Notes: generated by a model not told the origin, from the letters alone. A stretch of 64,000 bases of DNA from Zwartia panacis (GCF_030410395.1 NZ_JAUHHF010000005.1:124001-188000); one strand, 5' to 3'. Numbered from the stretch's first letter, positions 41,479 through 51,404 are shown. Numbers and translations: made by a program.

Positions 41479-42666
41479 TTAGTCAGAGCCGAGCGATAGC
41501 TTGTTAGGCATACGCTTTTCAATGGATGACTTAAGCAGAGCCGCACAGCGGTAAAAGCCGTGCGCGAACTTGCCATAAGGCATGGTCAGGAACAGGGCCA
41601 TCACAACACCCAGGTGGATAGCCAGGAGCAAGGCCATCGCACCGGTATCGCGCCAGATCAGGAGCGCTAAACCTGTCAAACTGGTCAAAAACAGCAATGC
41701 GATAAAGCCGCGATCCATGGGTTTTTGTGCTGCGTCACCATGCAAGGGAGAACGTTTCAGGTTCAGGGTCAGCAGGCCGATTGGGCCGATGAGCAGTCCG
41801 ATACCGCCCACAGTTCCCAAAATGACGGGCAGGCTGGTGTAGTCGTAGGGTGCTTGCCAACCGAACACGTAGTGATAAATGGTCGCCACAGAGGTCGAGG
41901 CAAAACACAGCATGAAGCCGTAAAACGTCAGATGATGATAGCGACGGCGACGCAAGGTAAAGCGATCATCTTCATCGTTACAGCCTTCGCCATGACCACC
42001 GTCAAGATACTTGAGCTTGAGTGCATAGTGCGCGGCCTCACCGACTGCGACCCCACTGGCTTGACCGGGTGTGATTTCTCGCCAGAACCTGACGACGCCT
42101 ATTAAGAGCGCAAGTATTGAAAAACCGAAGACGGATCCGAACAGTACCACCAAGGTATTGTGGGGAAATACGGCGTAGAAGTTGCCTGCCAAGGGTTCAT
42201 GCCAAAGCGAACCCTGTGACAGTAAGGCGAGCACAAGGAAAAGCGCCAAGCCGAATGCCATCGCCAAAGCGACTGTCAGGCCGTTGCGCTTGTACAAGGA
42301 GCCCAGTGCGGCTGGCCAAGCAAAATCTGTATAGGTCTCCAGGCGAACTTTGGCCATCGCTTGAGGAATATTGACCATGAATTCGTGTGGCGGGGCGTAC
42401 TGACAGGCGTGCAAGCAGGCGCCACAGTTATGACAGAGGTTGGCTAGATAGTTCAGATCTGCTTTATTGTCGAATTGCAGGCGACGTGTCATCGCCGGAA
42501 ACACGGCACAGAAGCCTTCGCAGTAACGACAGGCATTACAAATTTGCATCTGGCGCGCGACTTCCGCTTCGTTTTCAGTGATGCCTTTCTTGTGCCAGGT
42601 CACGGAGTGCTCAGAAGCGCCCGCAAGATTCTGTGCTTCGCGGGTGAGTGATTCAAGCTGCTGCAT
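41479..42666 (-). CDS. tcuB: tricarballylate dehydrogenase electron-transfer subunit TcuB
   Basis: The protein has 395 residues. The N-terminal part carries two ferredoxin-like cysteine clusters, [11 protein letters not shown] and [13 protein letters not shown]. The C-terminal ~270 residues have about six membrane segments with histidines for b-type heme ([29 protein letters not shown]). TcuB reoxidises the FADH2 of TcuA and passes electrons to the respiratory chain (family knowledge from Salmonella). It overlaps tcuA by 14 bases. No tcuC transporter or tcuR regulator is adjacent. Confidence 0.85.
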   Translation of the reverse strand: MQQLESLTREAQNLAGASEHSVTWHKKGITENEAEVARQMQICNACRYCEGFCAVFPAMTRRLQFDNKADLNYLANLCHNCGACLHACQYAPPHEFMVNIPQAMAKVRLETYTDFAWPAALGSLYKRNGLTVALAMAFGLALFLVLALLSQGSLWHEPLAGNFYAVFPHNTLVVLFGSVFGFSILALLIGVVRFWREITPGQASGVAVGEAAHYALKLKYLDGGHGEGCNDEDDRFTLRRRRYHHLTFYGFMLCFASTSVATIYHYVFGWQAPYDYTSLPVILGTVGGIGLLIGPIGLLTLNLKRSPLHGDAAQKPMDRGFIALLFLTSLTGLALLIWRDTGAMALLLAIHLGVVMALFLTMPYGKFAHGFYRCAALLKSSIEKRMPNKLSLGSD

Positions 42667-44068
42667 GCTTTACTGCTCCTTCTTTCATCTTTTTCGCTGC
42701 CAGGGCCGCCTGGGTGCCGGCGATCCGACCAAAAGCTGTGCCAATCGACATTCCGACACCTGCTGTGTAACCTTTGCCGAGCACATTACCTGCGTTGATT
42801 TCGCCTGCGGCAAACATGTTTGGGCTCGCTTTTCCGTTGAAAAACACGCTGGCTTTTTCGTCGGTCGTGAGTCCAAAATAAGTAAAGGTCACGCCAGGTC
42901 TCACGGCGTAGCCATAAAACGGTCCGGTATCGATGGGACGCGCCCAGTGTGTTTTTTCAGGTGTGATGCCTTCGGTATGGCAGTCGTCCTGAATCGTGTG
43001 ATCAAACGTACCGACCCGGCATGCGGCGTTAAAGCTGTTGACCGTTTCCATGAAGGTGTCGACATCGAGTTCAAGTTTGCGCGCGAGTTCGGGTAGCGTG
43101 TCGGCTTTGACGCCATCAAAGACGGGCGGCATGAAGCGACCAACAGATTTGGCGTCAATGATGGAGTAGGCGATTTGTCCGGGTTGCATGGCAACCAGAC
43201 GTCCCCAGAGCGCATAACGCTTGGGCCAGAAGTCTTCGCCTTCGTCGTAAAAGCGTTTTGCTTCGCGATTGACCACGATTCCGAGAGATACGCAGTCGAT
43301 GCGCGTACAGATGCCGCCATCATAGAGGGGTGAACGGGCATCAATCGCGACGCAGTGGGCCTGGGTGGGATCGCCCATGGTATCAGCGCCTTCGCGCATC
43401 ATGACCTTGAGGACGACGCCCATGTTGTAACGCGTGCCGCGAATCAAAAAGTTGTCTGCTGGCCATTCGCCACGCTCGTTCTGACCCCATGCTTCGCGTA
43501 GCCAGGCGCGGTCGGATTCAAAGCCGCCACATCCCAATACGACAGCATGACCTTCGTAGCGTTTGTCACCCACACGTGCAGCGATGAACGTGCCGTCTTT
43601 AATTTCGAGATCATCGACTGGGGAGTCATACAAAATGTCGATGCCGAGGTTTTCTGCGCTGCGATAATAGGCGTTCACGAGTGCTTTGCCGCCACCCATG
43701 AAGAAAGCATTGGTGCGCGCGACGTGCAGAGTGCCTGAGAGCGAGGGCTGGAAACGAACGCCATGCTTTTCCATCCAGGGGCGACAGGTTGAGGACTCGC
43801 GGATGACCATGCGGGCGAGTTTTTCGTTTGTAATGCCACCGGTAACCTTCAGCAAATCTTGCCAATATTCTTCTTCAGGATATGCATCGACTAGGACATC
43901 TTGCGGTGCATCGTGCATACAACGCAGGTTTCGGGTGTGCTGGGAGTTCCCGCCGCGCCACTCTTTAGGAGATGCTTCTAGGATCAATACGCTCGCGCCA
44001 GCTTCTCGTGCCATCAATGCGCTGCACAGGGCGGCGTTGCCACCCCCGACTACGACTACGTCCCACAT
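42653..44068 (-). CDS. tcuA: tricarballylate dehydrogenase flavoprotein TcuA
   Basis: The protein has 471 residues from ATG 44066-44068 ([20 protein letters not shown]), with GAGG upstream; the longer frame runs into the palindromic repeats. FAD-binding GGGNAAL near residues 8-14, [22 protein letters not shown] and the C-terminal [30 protein letters not shown] fit the fumarate reductase/succinate dehydrogenase flavoprotein-like TcuA. It oxidises tricarballylate to cis-aconitate. It forms an operon with tcuB. Confidence 0.85.
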   Translation of the reverse strand: MWDVVVVGGGNAALCSALMAREAGASVLILEASPKEWRGGNSQHTRNLRCMHDAPQDVLVDAYPEEEYWQDLLKVTGGITNEKLARMVIRESSTCRPWMEKHGVRFQPSLSGTLHVARTNAFFMGGGKALVNAYYRSAENLGIDILYDSPVDDLEIKDGTFIAARVGDKRYEGHAVVLGCGGFESDRAWLREAWGQNERGEWPADNFLIRGTRYNMGVVLKVMMREGADTMGDPTQAHCVAIDARSPLYDGGICTRIDCVSLGIVVNREAKRFYDEGEDFWPKRYALWGRLVAMQPGQIAYSIIDAKSVGRFMPPVFDGVKADTLPELARKLELDVDTFMETVNSFNAACRVGTFDHTIQDDCHTEGITPEKTHWARPIDTGPFYGYAVRPGVTFTYFGLTTDEKASVFFNGKASPNMFAAGEINAGNVLGKGYTAGVGMSIGTAFGRIAGTQAALAAKKMKEGAVKHAAA

Positions 44069-44190
44069 GTTCTTGCCTCGCGGTGTTTTTTTGTTCGCGT
44101 TGAGATTGGATAAAAACGTGCCACATTGTAGGGGAATGTGGGAGGGTCGTGCGGGTAGAGATTTGGGTTTTGGGGTATTTGAGACGTCCG

Positions 44191-44388
44191 CGATACGGTG
44201 CCGCCCGCAGGGTGGGGGCGCGGCGGACGGGTGGGCGTTGCCCACTACCCTCGCAGCACGCTTGCTGGCTGATCGGCTCCGAACTCGGCCCTGGCGGGCC
44301 TCAGACAGGCGGAGCCGATTTTTCGCCAGCCGCTCGTACTGCTCGGCCTGTCCTTGACGCGACCCACCCTACGGGCGGCACCGTATCG
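44191..44388 (-). repeat. nested palindromic ~200-bp repeat, copy A
   Basis: The outer arms are 44191-44216 and 44363-44388, 26 bases with one mismatch. The conserved core lies at about 44264-44313 with the CTCCG / CGGAG hairpin and GCCCTGGCGGGC. The conserved side box GGACGGGTGGGCGTTGCCCAC is at about 44225-44244. It is inverted relative to copies B and C and abuts copy B with two bases between. The inner arms (about 44253-44270 and 44323-44343) are imperfectly complementary. Confidence 0.8.
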
Positions 44389-44390
44389 CC

Positions 44391-44591
44391 GGGCTCAGAA
44401 ATGCTCAGGGTGTGGCGAGGCACTTCAGGACGAGCCTCAAAATATCCAGACAGGCGCAGAATCGACTCCGCCTGTCTGAGGCCCGCCAGGGCCGAGTTCG
44501 GAGTCGATGCGCTTGCCTGGATATTTTGGGGGAAGTGGGCGAAGCCCACCCGTCCACAGTGACTTGCCACACCCTGAGCATTTCTGAGCCC
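44391..44591 (+). repeat. nested palindromic ~200-bp repeat, copy B
   Basis: Perfect 26-base outer inverted arms at 44391-44416 and 44566-44591, ending five bases before the urtE stop. The inner arms 44439-44470 and 44500-44527 carry AAAATATCCAG / CTGGATATTTT and ATCGACTCCG / CGGAGTCGAT. The core CTGTCTGAGGCCCGCCAGGG and the side box GTGGGCGAAGCCCACCCGTCC match copies A and C, whereas the arms are unrelated to theirs. The gap 44069-44595 otherwise holds only the tcuA leader. Confidence 0.85.
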
Positions 44592-44595
44592 AAAC

Positions 44596-45294
44596 TCAGA
44601 CGGATAAATACCTACGGACAACTTCGCTATCCATTTCAGACCGGTCTCCAGACACCACGACCTCCCCCCTGGATAGGACGACAAAGCGGTCAGCCAGTTC
44701 GCGTGCAAAGTCGAAATATTGCTCGCATAACAGAATCGCGATATCCCCTCGGTCGCGCAGCAAGTTGATCACGCGACCGATGTCTTTAATGATGGAAGGC
44801 TGAATACCCTCAGTGGGTTCATCAAAGATAATGAGCTTAGGGTCAGCAACAAGCGCCCGAGCGATGGCGAGTTGCTGTTGTTGCCCGCCGGAAAGGTCTC
44901 CGCCGCGCCGTTTCAGCATCGTCCGAAGTACCGGAAATAAATCAAACACCTCTTCCTTGATGTCGTGTGCCTGACGACTGGGCTTGGTTGCCATGCCCAT
45001 TAAGATGTTTTCCTCGACAGTCAGCCGCGCAAAAATTTCGCGTCCTTGAGGAACATAGGCGATGCCGAGCTTAGCTCTGGCGTGAGGCGGGAGTTGGCTA
45101 ATGTCCTGACCTAAAAAAGAAATCGAACCAGAGGCTATTTGCTGTACACCCATGAGACATTTTAAGAACGTTGTTTTGCCCACACCGTTACGGCCCAGCA
45201 ACGCCATGCACTCGCCTTGTTTGATGCTGAGGGATATACCCCTCAAGGTGTGACTGCTGCCATAAAACTGATTGATTTCGTGAACGTCCAACAT
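44596..45294 (-). CDS. urtE: urea ABC transporter ATP-binding protein UrtE
   Basis: The protein has 232 residues, LivF-like. Walker A GRNGVGKT (34-41), signature LSGGQQQQLAIARAL, Walker B KLIIFDEPTEGIQPSI and a switch His replaced by LLCEQY, as in LivF/UrtE proteins. It is the last gene of urtABCDE, four bases after urtD. No urease genes follow; the repeats and tcuAB come next. Confidence 0.9.
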   Translation of the reverse strand: MLDVHEINQFYGSSHTLRGISLSIKQGECMALLGRNGVGKTTFLKCLMGVQQIASGSISFLGQDISQLPPHARAKLGIAYVPQGREIFARLTVEENILMGMATKPSRQAHDIKEEVFDLFPVLRTMLKRRGGDLSGGQQQQLAIARALVADPKLIIFDEPTEGIQPSIIKDIGRVINLLRDRGDIAILLCEQYFDFARELADRFVVLSRGEVVVSGDRSEMDSEVVRRYLSV

Positions 45295-45298
45295 GATG

Positions 45299-46153
45299 CT
45301 ATCGCCCTAGATACACTTCAATCACTCGCGGATCCTCTTGCACTTGTTGCATCGTGCCCTCAGCGAGCACAGAGCCTTCGCACAGAACAGTGACTTTGCC
45401 GCCTTGCGCGATTTGTGTGACAAAGTCCATGTCGTGTTCGACCACGACCAGAGAATGTTTACCCCGTAATTCGTTTAATAGTTCACCCGTTCGCTCTGTC
45501 TCTGCGTCAGTCATGCCGGCCACTGGCTCGTCTAGCAAGAGTAACAAGGGCTCCTGCATGAGTAGCATGCCAATCTCAAGCCATTGCTTTTGTCCGTGCG
45601 ACAGCAATCCGGCAGGACGGCGATGCTCGGAAGTGAGACGAAGCATTTCAAGGGTCGAGGCGATTTTGTCTCGCTCCGCACTCTTGAGCCGGGCAAACAA
45701 AGTCGATTGAACGCCTTTATTGGCTTTCATCGCGAGCTCTAGATTTTCGAATACTGTGTGATGTTCAAACACCGTGGGGCGTTGAAATTTTCTTCCGATG
45801 CCTGCGTCGGCGATTTGTGCCTCGCTGAGCGTCGAAAGATCGTAATTTTGACCAAAAAATGCAGAACCGGAAGTCGCGCGTGTTTTACCGGTAATGACAT
45901 CCATCATGGTTGTTTTGCCCGCACCGTTTGGACCAATAATGCAGCGCAACTCTCCAACCCCAATATCGAGTGATAAATTGTTGAGCGCTTTAAAACCATC
46001 AAAGACAACACTGATCGATTCAAGATACAGAATCGCCCCATGAGTGGTGTCCACACCCTCGTGTTTTGGACGGCCATAGGAAACCTCCCCGCCTGCGCTC
46101 CCCTCCAGCAGAGTATCTTCGTGATTAATGACCGCTGATTGAGATGTCATCAC
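45299..46153 (-). CDS. urtD: urea ABC transporter ATP-binding protein UrtD
   Basis: The protein has 284 residues, LivG-like. Walker A GPNGAGKTT, signature LLSHGQKQWLEIGMLLM and Walker B LLLLDEPVAGMTDAE. The LSHGQKQWLEIG form of the signature is characteristic of UrtD. An N-terminal extension of about 40 residues precedes the ABC domain. It overlaps urtC by four bases. Confidence 0.9.
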   Translation of the reverse strand: MMTSQSAVINHEDTLLEGSAGGEVSYGRPKHEGVDTTHGAILYLESISVVFDGFKALNNLSLDIGVGELRCIIGPNGAGKTTMMDVITGKTRATSGSAFFGQNYDLSTLSEAQIADAGIGRKFQRPTVFEHHTVFENLELAMKANKGVQSTLFARLKSAERDKIASTLEMLRLTSEHRRPAGLLSHGQKQWLEIGMLLMQEPLLLLLDEPVAGMTDAETERTGELLNELRGKHSLVVVEHDMDFVTQIAQGGKVTVLCEGSVLAEGTMQQVQEDPRVIEVYLGR

Positions 46154-47262
46154 TTCGCTACCTTGATGCGCTGTCCCAATTGCTTTGCTAGTCCAACAAT
46201 CCCTTGTGGTAGAAACAGCGTGACCAGAACAAAAATGAGACCAAGCGCATAGAGCCAGAACTCAGGAAATACGCTGGTGAACCAAGTTTTCAAGCCATTG
46301 ATCGTACCTGCGCCGATGATCGGGCCAATGAGGGTACCCCGACCACCTGTTGCGACCCAAATGACCATCTCGATAGAGTTTTCGGTCGACATTTCGCTCG
46401 GATTGATAATGCCGACTTGAGGGACGTATAAAGCGCCCGCGATCGAGCAGAGGATCGCGGATACAGTCCAGATGAAGAGCTTAAAACCCAGCGGTTCATA
46501 GCCTAAAAATCGCAGCCGATTTTCGGAGTCACGAATCGCGGTCAGCACTCTGCCTAGTTTGGATTGCGTGATCGCCCGCGCGAGAATGAGTGCACCTAAA
46601 AGAGTTGCAAGACTGACCCAGTACAACACCGCACGTGTATCCGCGGAGGTAATGTCAAAGCCAAGGATTTTTTTGAAATCTGTGAAGCCGTTGTTACCAC
46701 CAAATCCTGTTTCATTTCGGAAAAATAACAACATCGCCGCAAAAGTCAGCGCCTGAGTAATGATTGAAAAATAGACACCCTTGATGCGCGAACGAAAGGC
46801 GAAGTATCCAAATAGAAATGCCAGGAGGCCGGGCACCAGGACTACCAGTAACATGGCATACCAAAAGTGTTCTGTGAACGACCAGAACCATGGAAAAGCT
46901 TTCCAGCTTAAAAAGCCCATGAAATCAGGCAGGATCTCTGGAGAGGGTTTTGCTGCACGCATCAGATACATGCCGTGTGCATAGCCACCCAATGCAAAAA
47001 ACAAACCATGACCGAGCGACAAAATTCCGGTGTAACCCCAAACGAGATCAAGCGCGAGAGCGGCGAGGGCGTAACATAAAAACTTGCCGATCAACGAGAT
47101 CGCAAAAGAAGAAATATGCAAAGCATGACCTGCCGGGAACAGCAAGTTCAATGCTGGCAAGCTTGCAAGAAGGATCGTCACAAAGGCGATGCCCACCCAT
47201 GCGTTGGGTGAGTACAGGCCGACAGTTTGAGACAGTGAAGGGTTCATAGTTGATGCGTTCAT
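46150..47262 (-). CDS. urtC: urea ABC transporter permease UrtC
   Basis: The protein has 370 residues, LivM-like, with about ten membrane segments. ALALDLVWGYTGILSLGHGLFFALGGYA is the family's first conserved block. TAIRDSENRLRFLGYEPLGFKLFIWTVSAILCSIAGALY is the cytoplasmic coupling loop, and WVATGGRGTLIGPIIGA follows. It overlaps urtB and urtD by four bases each. Confidence 0.9.
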   Translation of the reverse strand: MNASTMNPSLSQTVGLYSPNAWVGIAFVTILLASLPALNLLFPAGHALHISSFAISLIGKFLCYALAALALDLVWGYTGILSLGHGLFFALGGYAHGMYLMRAAKPSPEILPDFMGFLSWKAFPWFWSFTEHFWYAMLLVVLVPGLLAFLFGYFAFRSRIKGVYFSIITQALTFAAMLLFFRNETGFGGNNGFTDFKKILGFDITSADTRAVLYWVSLATLLGALILARAITQSKLGRVLTAIRDSENRLRFLGYEPLGFKLFIWTVSAILCSIAGALYVPQVGIINPSEMSTENSIEMVIWVATGGRGTLIGPIIGAGTINGLKTWFTSVFPEFWLYALGLIFVLVTLFLPQGIVGLAKQLGQRIKVAK

Positions 47263-48884
47263 TCAGCGCTCCTGCCTTTCGGAGCAAAGAGCCCTTGCGG
47301 ACGCTTTTGTACAAACAAAACGATGAAAAGGAGAATGGCGATTTTGGCGATCACGGCACCCCAGAAGGGCTCAATGATCTTATTGAGAACGCCCAAACCC
47401 AAGGCGGCGACGACCGTGCCGGCCAGTTGACCCACACCACCCAGCACAACCACCATAAAAGAGTCAACGATGTAGCCGCGTCCGAGATCGGGGCCTACGT
47501 TGCTGAGCTGTGACAGCGCAACGCCCGCTAACCCGGCGATACCCGAACCCAGGCCAAAGGCCAGCATGTCGATGCGGCCGGTGGGCACGCCGACACAGTC
47601 CGCCATGCGACGATTCTGTGTAATCGCACGCACGAATAGGCCCAGACGTGTGAAGTTCAATACAAGCCATACGGCGATCACGATACAGAGCGCAAATCCA
47701 ATGATGACAAGCCGGTTGTAGCTTAAGGTCAGATCACCCAAAATACGGATGCCACTACTCATCCAGCTGGGGTTGGCGACTTCGACGTTTTGAGCGCCAA
47801 AGATGCTGCGTACTGCTTGCATCAATATCAGGCTGATCCCCCACGTGGCAAGCAAGGTTTCCAGCGGGCGGCCATAGAGCCACCGAATGACGGTGCGCTC
47901 AAGAGCCATGCCTACGATTGCGGTGATTAAAAAAGCGACAGGTAAAGCGGCCAGGACATACCAGTCGAGCCATTCAGGGAACCATTGTTTAAATACCCCC
48001 TGCACGATATAGGTGGCATATGCACCGATCATGAGCAGTTCGCCATGCGCCATATTGATCACGCCCATCAAGCCAAATGTGATGGCCAGGCCGAGTGCTG
48101 CGAGCAGCAAAACACTCCCCAGGCTGATCCCAAAGAAAATATTGCCAATCCAGCTCACGAGTGTTTGGTGTTGTTCGATTTTTGACAGAGCGGCTTTTGC
48201 TGCTGTGCGAACAGTTTCATCGGGTTCGATATATTGACCAGTACCATCGGCCGTGATTAAACCAAGCAGTGCCGGTTTGAACGCGGAATTTTTGCTTTCT
48301 CCCAAAGCAATGACAGCTTGGCGTCTCACTGAGGCATCAGGGCTTTTCAACGCAGCGCTGGCCATCGCGACTTCAAGCGCGCGACGAATGGACGGATCTT
48401 TTTCTGCGCTGAGCGCGCGCTCGATGATGGGAACCCGAGCAGGATCCGCTTCTTTTTGGAGTCTTTGCGCGGCAGCAAGGCGGACACTGGGCTGGGAGGA
48501 GAACAGCTCCGAACTGGCGAGCGCGGATTGCAACGCGCGACGCAAACGATTGTTGAGCGTTAAAGATTGGGCATCACCAGGGATGCTGACGATTTGACCC
48601 GTGACGGGGTCGAGTGCTTGCTCGCGAGTGCGAGCAAGCAACACTGTCGCATTAGAGGTAATCAGAACGTTGCCGTCCCCCAGAGCAGCCAACACTTCGG
48701 CTGCGCCAGGAGTCGAGAGAAGTCCCAGTGCTGTGATGGCTTTGGCCCGCTCTTCGTTGCTGTCCCCAGCCAGACCGCTCAGTACGTTGCGATCGACCAA
48801 GTCGGCGGCAACACTGAATTGCAGCGGTAAAGCGAGCAAAACAGCCAGCAACCATCTTTTCCAAGAGGGATAAGTCAAAGACAT
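47259..48884 (-). CDS. urtB: urea ABC transporter permease UrtB
   Basis: The protein has 541 residues. A signal-like N-terminus is followed by ~200 residues of HEAT-like helical repeats (SVRLAAAQRLQKEADPARVPIIERAL, DASVRRQAVIALGES), the usual UrtB extension. The LivH-like permease has GLMGVINMAHGELLMIGAYATY, VRAITQNRRMADCVGVPTGRIDMLAFGLGSGIAGLAG and SFMVVVLGGVGQLAGTVV. It begins 25 bases after urtA. Confidence 0.9.
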   Translation of the reverse strand: MSLTYPSWKRWLLAVLLALPLQFSVAADLVDRNVLSGLAGDSNEERAKAITALGLLSTPGAAEVLAALGDGNVLITSNATVLLARTREQALDPVTGQIVSIPGDAQSLTLNNRLRRALQSALASSELFSSQPSVRLAAAQRLQKEADPARVPIIERALSAEKDPSIRRALEVAMASAALKSPDASVRRQAVIALGESKNSAFKPALLGLITADGTGQYIEPDETVRTAAKAALSKIEQHQTLVSWIGNIFFGISLGSVLLLAALGLAITFGLMGVINMAHGELLMIGAYATYIVQGVFKQWFPEWLDWYVLAALPVAFLITAIVGMALERTVIRWLYGRPLETLLATWGISLILMQAVRSIFGAQNVEVANPSWMSSGIRILGDLTLSYNRLVIIGFALCIVIAVWLVLNFTRLGLFVRAITQNRRMADCVGVPTGRIDMLAFGLGSGIAGLAGVALSQLSNVGPDLGRGYIVDSFMVVVLGGVGQLAGTVVAALGLGVLNKIIEPFWGAVIAKIAILLFIVLFVQKRPQGLFAPKGRSAE

Positions 48885-48909
48885 AGTGAGACATTCTCAT
48901 GTTGTGAAA

Positions 48910-50160
48910 TTAAAGGCCTTGTTTGCCTTCATTGCCTGCGATGTAAGGGCTCCAAGGTTGAGCACGGATCGGCCCTTTGCTTTTCCATACGACGTTGAAC
49001 TGACCATTTGCCTGGATTTCGCCGATGTAGACAGGCTTATGCAGGTGATGATTGGTTTTGTCCATTTCGATTGTGTAGCCATCAGGAGCGGCGAACTTTT
49101 GCCCCGCCATGGCTGCGATCACCTTGTCTGTATCGACAGATTTCGCTTGTTCGACCGCTTGCTTCCACATGTGGATGCCAATATAGGTGGCCTCCATGGG
49201 GTCGTTGGTCACAGCAGTCGCATTGTTTGGCAGATTCTTGGCTTTTGCATAAGCCTTCCACTTGGCAACAAAATCTGCATTGACTGGATTTTTGAGCGAC
49301 TCAAAATAATTCCAGGCAGCAAGGTGTCCGACAAGAGGCTTGGTATCTACGCCACGAAGTTCTTCTTCACCGACAGAAAACGCAACAACAGGCACATCGG
49401 TTGCTTTCAGTCCTGCATTACCCAGCTCTTTGTAGAACGGAACGTTAGAGTCACCATTGATTGTGGAGACAACCGCAGTCTTTCCGCCGGCAGAAAACTT
49501 TTTGATGTTGGCGACGATCGTTTGATAATCAGAGTGACCGAAGGGCGTGTAAATTTCCTCGATGTCGCTGTCTTTGACGCCTTTGGACTTGAGGAAAGCA
49601 CGCAAAATTTTGTTGGTCGTGCGTGGATACACATAATCCGTTCCAAGCAAAACAAAACGCTTGGCACCACCACCATCTTCGCTCATCAGATATTCGACAG
49701 CGGGAATCGCCTGCTGGTTGGGTGCAGCACCTGTGTAAAACACATTTTTCTCAAGTTCTTCGCCTTCGTACTGAACGGGATAAAACAAGAGGCTATTGAG
49801 CTCTTTGAAGACAGGCAGTACAGATTTACGTGACACCGATGTCCAGCAGCCAAAGACGACAGATACTTTGTTCTGAGCAATCAACTCCCTTGCCTTTTCC
49901 GCAAACAGTGGCCAGTTTGATGCAGGGTCGACGATGACGGGCTCGAGTTTTTTGCCCATGACGCCGCCTTTTGCATTGATTTCATCGATCGTCATCAATG
50001 CGACATCTTTAAGCGATGTTTCCGAAATCGCCATCGTTCCGGACAAGGAATGCAAAATTCCGACTTTGATCGTGTCTTGTGCAAAAGCGGTCGGCATCCA
50101 ACCGGTCATGGCCAAGAGGCTGGCGGCGGTAAGCTGTTTAAGTGCGAGTCTGCGTTGCAT
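48910..50160 (-). CDS. urtA: urea ABC transporter substrate-binding protein UrtA
   Basis: The protein has 416 residues. A signal peptide ends in TAFAQ. The mature start DTIKVGILHSLSGTMAISETSLKD, plus SNWPLFAEKARELI, GCWTSVSRKSVLPVFKELNSLLFYPVQYEGEE and FVLLGTDYVYPRTTN, are hallmarks of UrtA. It binds urea or short amides in the periplasm. It is the first gene of the operon, transcribed from a sigma-54 promoter about 86 bases upstream. Confidence 0.92.
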   Translation of the reverse strand: MQRRLALKQLTAASLLAMTGWMPTAFAQDTIKVGILHSLSGTMAISETSLKDVALMTIDEINAKGGVMGKKLEPVIVDPASNWPLFAEKARELIAQNKVSVVFGCWTSVSRKSVLPVFKELNSLLFYPVQYEGEELEKNVFYTGAAPNQQAIPAVEYLMSEDGGGAKRFVLLGTDYVYPRTTNKILRAFLKSKGVKDSDIEEIYTPFGHSDYQTIVANIKKFSAGGKTAVVSTINGDSNVPFYKELGNAGLKATDVPVVAFSVGEEELRGVDTKPLVGHLAAWNYFESLKNPVNADFVAKWKAYAKAKNLPNNATAVTNDPMEATYIGIHMWKQAVEQAKSVDTDKVIAAMAGQKFAAPDGYTIEMDKTNHHLHKPVYIGEIQANGQFNVVWKSKGPIRAQPWSPYIAGNEGKQGL

Positions 50161-50256
50161 CTTTAACTCCTGGTTCTGTTCATGCTGGGATCGCCAGCGA
50201 AATGGAAAGACCGCATATCAACCGAAGAGGCAGGCAGCTATGCTTAAACCTATCAA

Positions 50257-50272
50257 AGCAAGACTCGTGCCA
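50257..50272 (-). promoter_or_regulatory. sigma-54 promoter of the urt operon
   Basis: The minus strand reads TGGCACGAGTCTTGCT, matching the -24/-12 consensus TGGCACG-N4-TTGCW at every defined position. The GC of the -12 element falls about 98 bases from the urtA start, giving an untranslated leader of about 86 bases. Sigma-54 control fits nitrogen-limited induction of urea uptake through NtrC. Confidence 0.85.
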
Positions 50273-50301
50273 AGCGTGAATCATTGTGTATAAATTGGCT
50301 A

Positions 50302-50503
50302 TCTGCTTGGGCGGGAGTGCCCGTGGGTAGGGGCTCAGGACGAGCCGAATAAAACACAGTGCGCGCGCAAATCGGCTCCGTCTGTCTGAGACCCGCGAGG
50401 GTCGAGTTCGGAGCCGGTGCACACGCACTGTGTTTTATGAGGGAAGTGGGCAAAGCCCACCCGTCCTCAAGCTCCTACCCACGGGCACTCCCGCCCAAGC
50501 AGA
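50302..50503 (+). repeat. nested palindromic ~200-bp repeat, copy C
   Basis: Perfect 30-base outer arms at 50302-50331 and 50474-50503. The inner arms contain AATAAAACACAGTGCG and CGCACTGTGTTTTAT. The core CTCCGTCTGTCTGAGACCCG ... CGGAG and the side box GGGAAGTGGGCAAAGCCCAC match copies A and B. It starts 30 bases upstream of the urt sigma-54 promoter, within the 476-base gap between urtA and yggS; the rest of the gap (50504-50636) shows no clear feature. Confidence 0.85.
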
Positions 50504-50636
50504 CCCCCATTCAACATCCACGCAAGAAAATGAGGCATCCATGCCCCCCTTTGGCGCATAGGCACACACCACAAGCCACCAATTCGATGGCGTAACATAA
50601 GAACTTGATGATTCATCACCTAGATAGCCCAAAAGC

Positions 50637-51383
50637 ATGAACACAGAACTCACACAAACACCAAACTTGAACGATGCGGTGACAATCGCCATGTCTGAGC
50701 GTATCGTTCGCATCAAAGATCGGATGGCCCAAGCTTGCGCACGCGTTGGACGTGATCCGAGTGAAGTCACGCTGCTACCTGTCAGTAAAACCTTTGATGA
50801 CCAGGCAATCAGACGCGCGGTGAGCCTGGGTTACAAGCGCTTTGGAGAAAACCGCACACAGGAAATCGCTCAAAAAACACCTCTCTTGGCAGATTGCGAT
50901 ATCCAGTGGGTTGTCATCGGTCAGCTTCAAACCAATAAAGCGAAAGATGTCGCCCGGTTGGCCCATGAGCTCCAGTCACTGGATCGACTGGAGCTTGCCG
51001 AGGCGCTCGACCGCAGATTGCAGCTTGAAGGCCGCGCAATTGACGTTTTGGTTCAGGTTAAAACCTCACCCGAGGAAACCAAAGCAGGCCTTGAACCGAC
51101 AGGGCTCATTCCGTTTTTGAAACAGATCAGTGGTTTTCAGACCTTGCGTGTAAAAGGTCTGATGACGATGGCGATTTTGTCTGAGGATGAAAGTGCAGTG
51201 CGCCGTTGTTTTGCACAATTGCGCCAGTTACGCGATCAGGCCAGACAAGAAGCGATATCCGGCATTGAACTCGATCGTTTGTCGATGGGTATGAGCGGCG
51301 ATTTTGAGCTAGCGATCGAAGAGGGTTCGACAGAAATTCGTGTGGGCTCGGCGATTTTTGGCGCGAGAGACTATTCGGCCTGA
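50637..51383 (+). CDS. yggS: PLP homeostasis protein YggS/PLPBP
   Basis: The protein has 248 residues; the alternative ATG at 50691 (MSERIVRI) gives the usual family length. The PLP lysine is in LLPVSKTF; conserved FGENRTQE, HFIGQLQTNK-like VVIGQLQTNK, LQVKTS-like VQVKTSPEETKAG, LMTMAI, LSMGMSGDFELAIEEGSTEIRVGSAIFG. A cytoplasmic carrier that buffers PLP. It faces away from urtA. Confidence 0.92.
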   Translation: MNTELTQTPNLNDAVTIAMSERIVRIKDRMAQACARVGRDPSEVTLLPVSKTFDDQAIRRAVSLGYKRFGENRTQEIAQKTPLLADCDIQWVVIGQLQTNKAKDVARLAHELQSLDRLELAEALDRRLQLEGRAIDVLVQVKTSPEETKAGLEPTGLIPFLKQISGFQTLRVKGLMTMAILSEDESAVRRCFAQLRQLRDQARQEAISGIELDRLSMGMSGDFELAIEEGSTEIRVGSAIFGARDYSA

Positions 51384-51404
51384 GATGTTCATCGCGGACT
51401 TTGT

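Noticed and set aside
44149-44768. Several frames of 60-140 codons on both strands between tcuA and urtE
   Set aside because: They run through the palindromic repeats and into urtE; no conserved protein features and strong GC-rich inverted structure explain the open frames.
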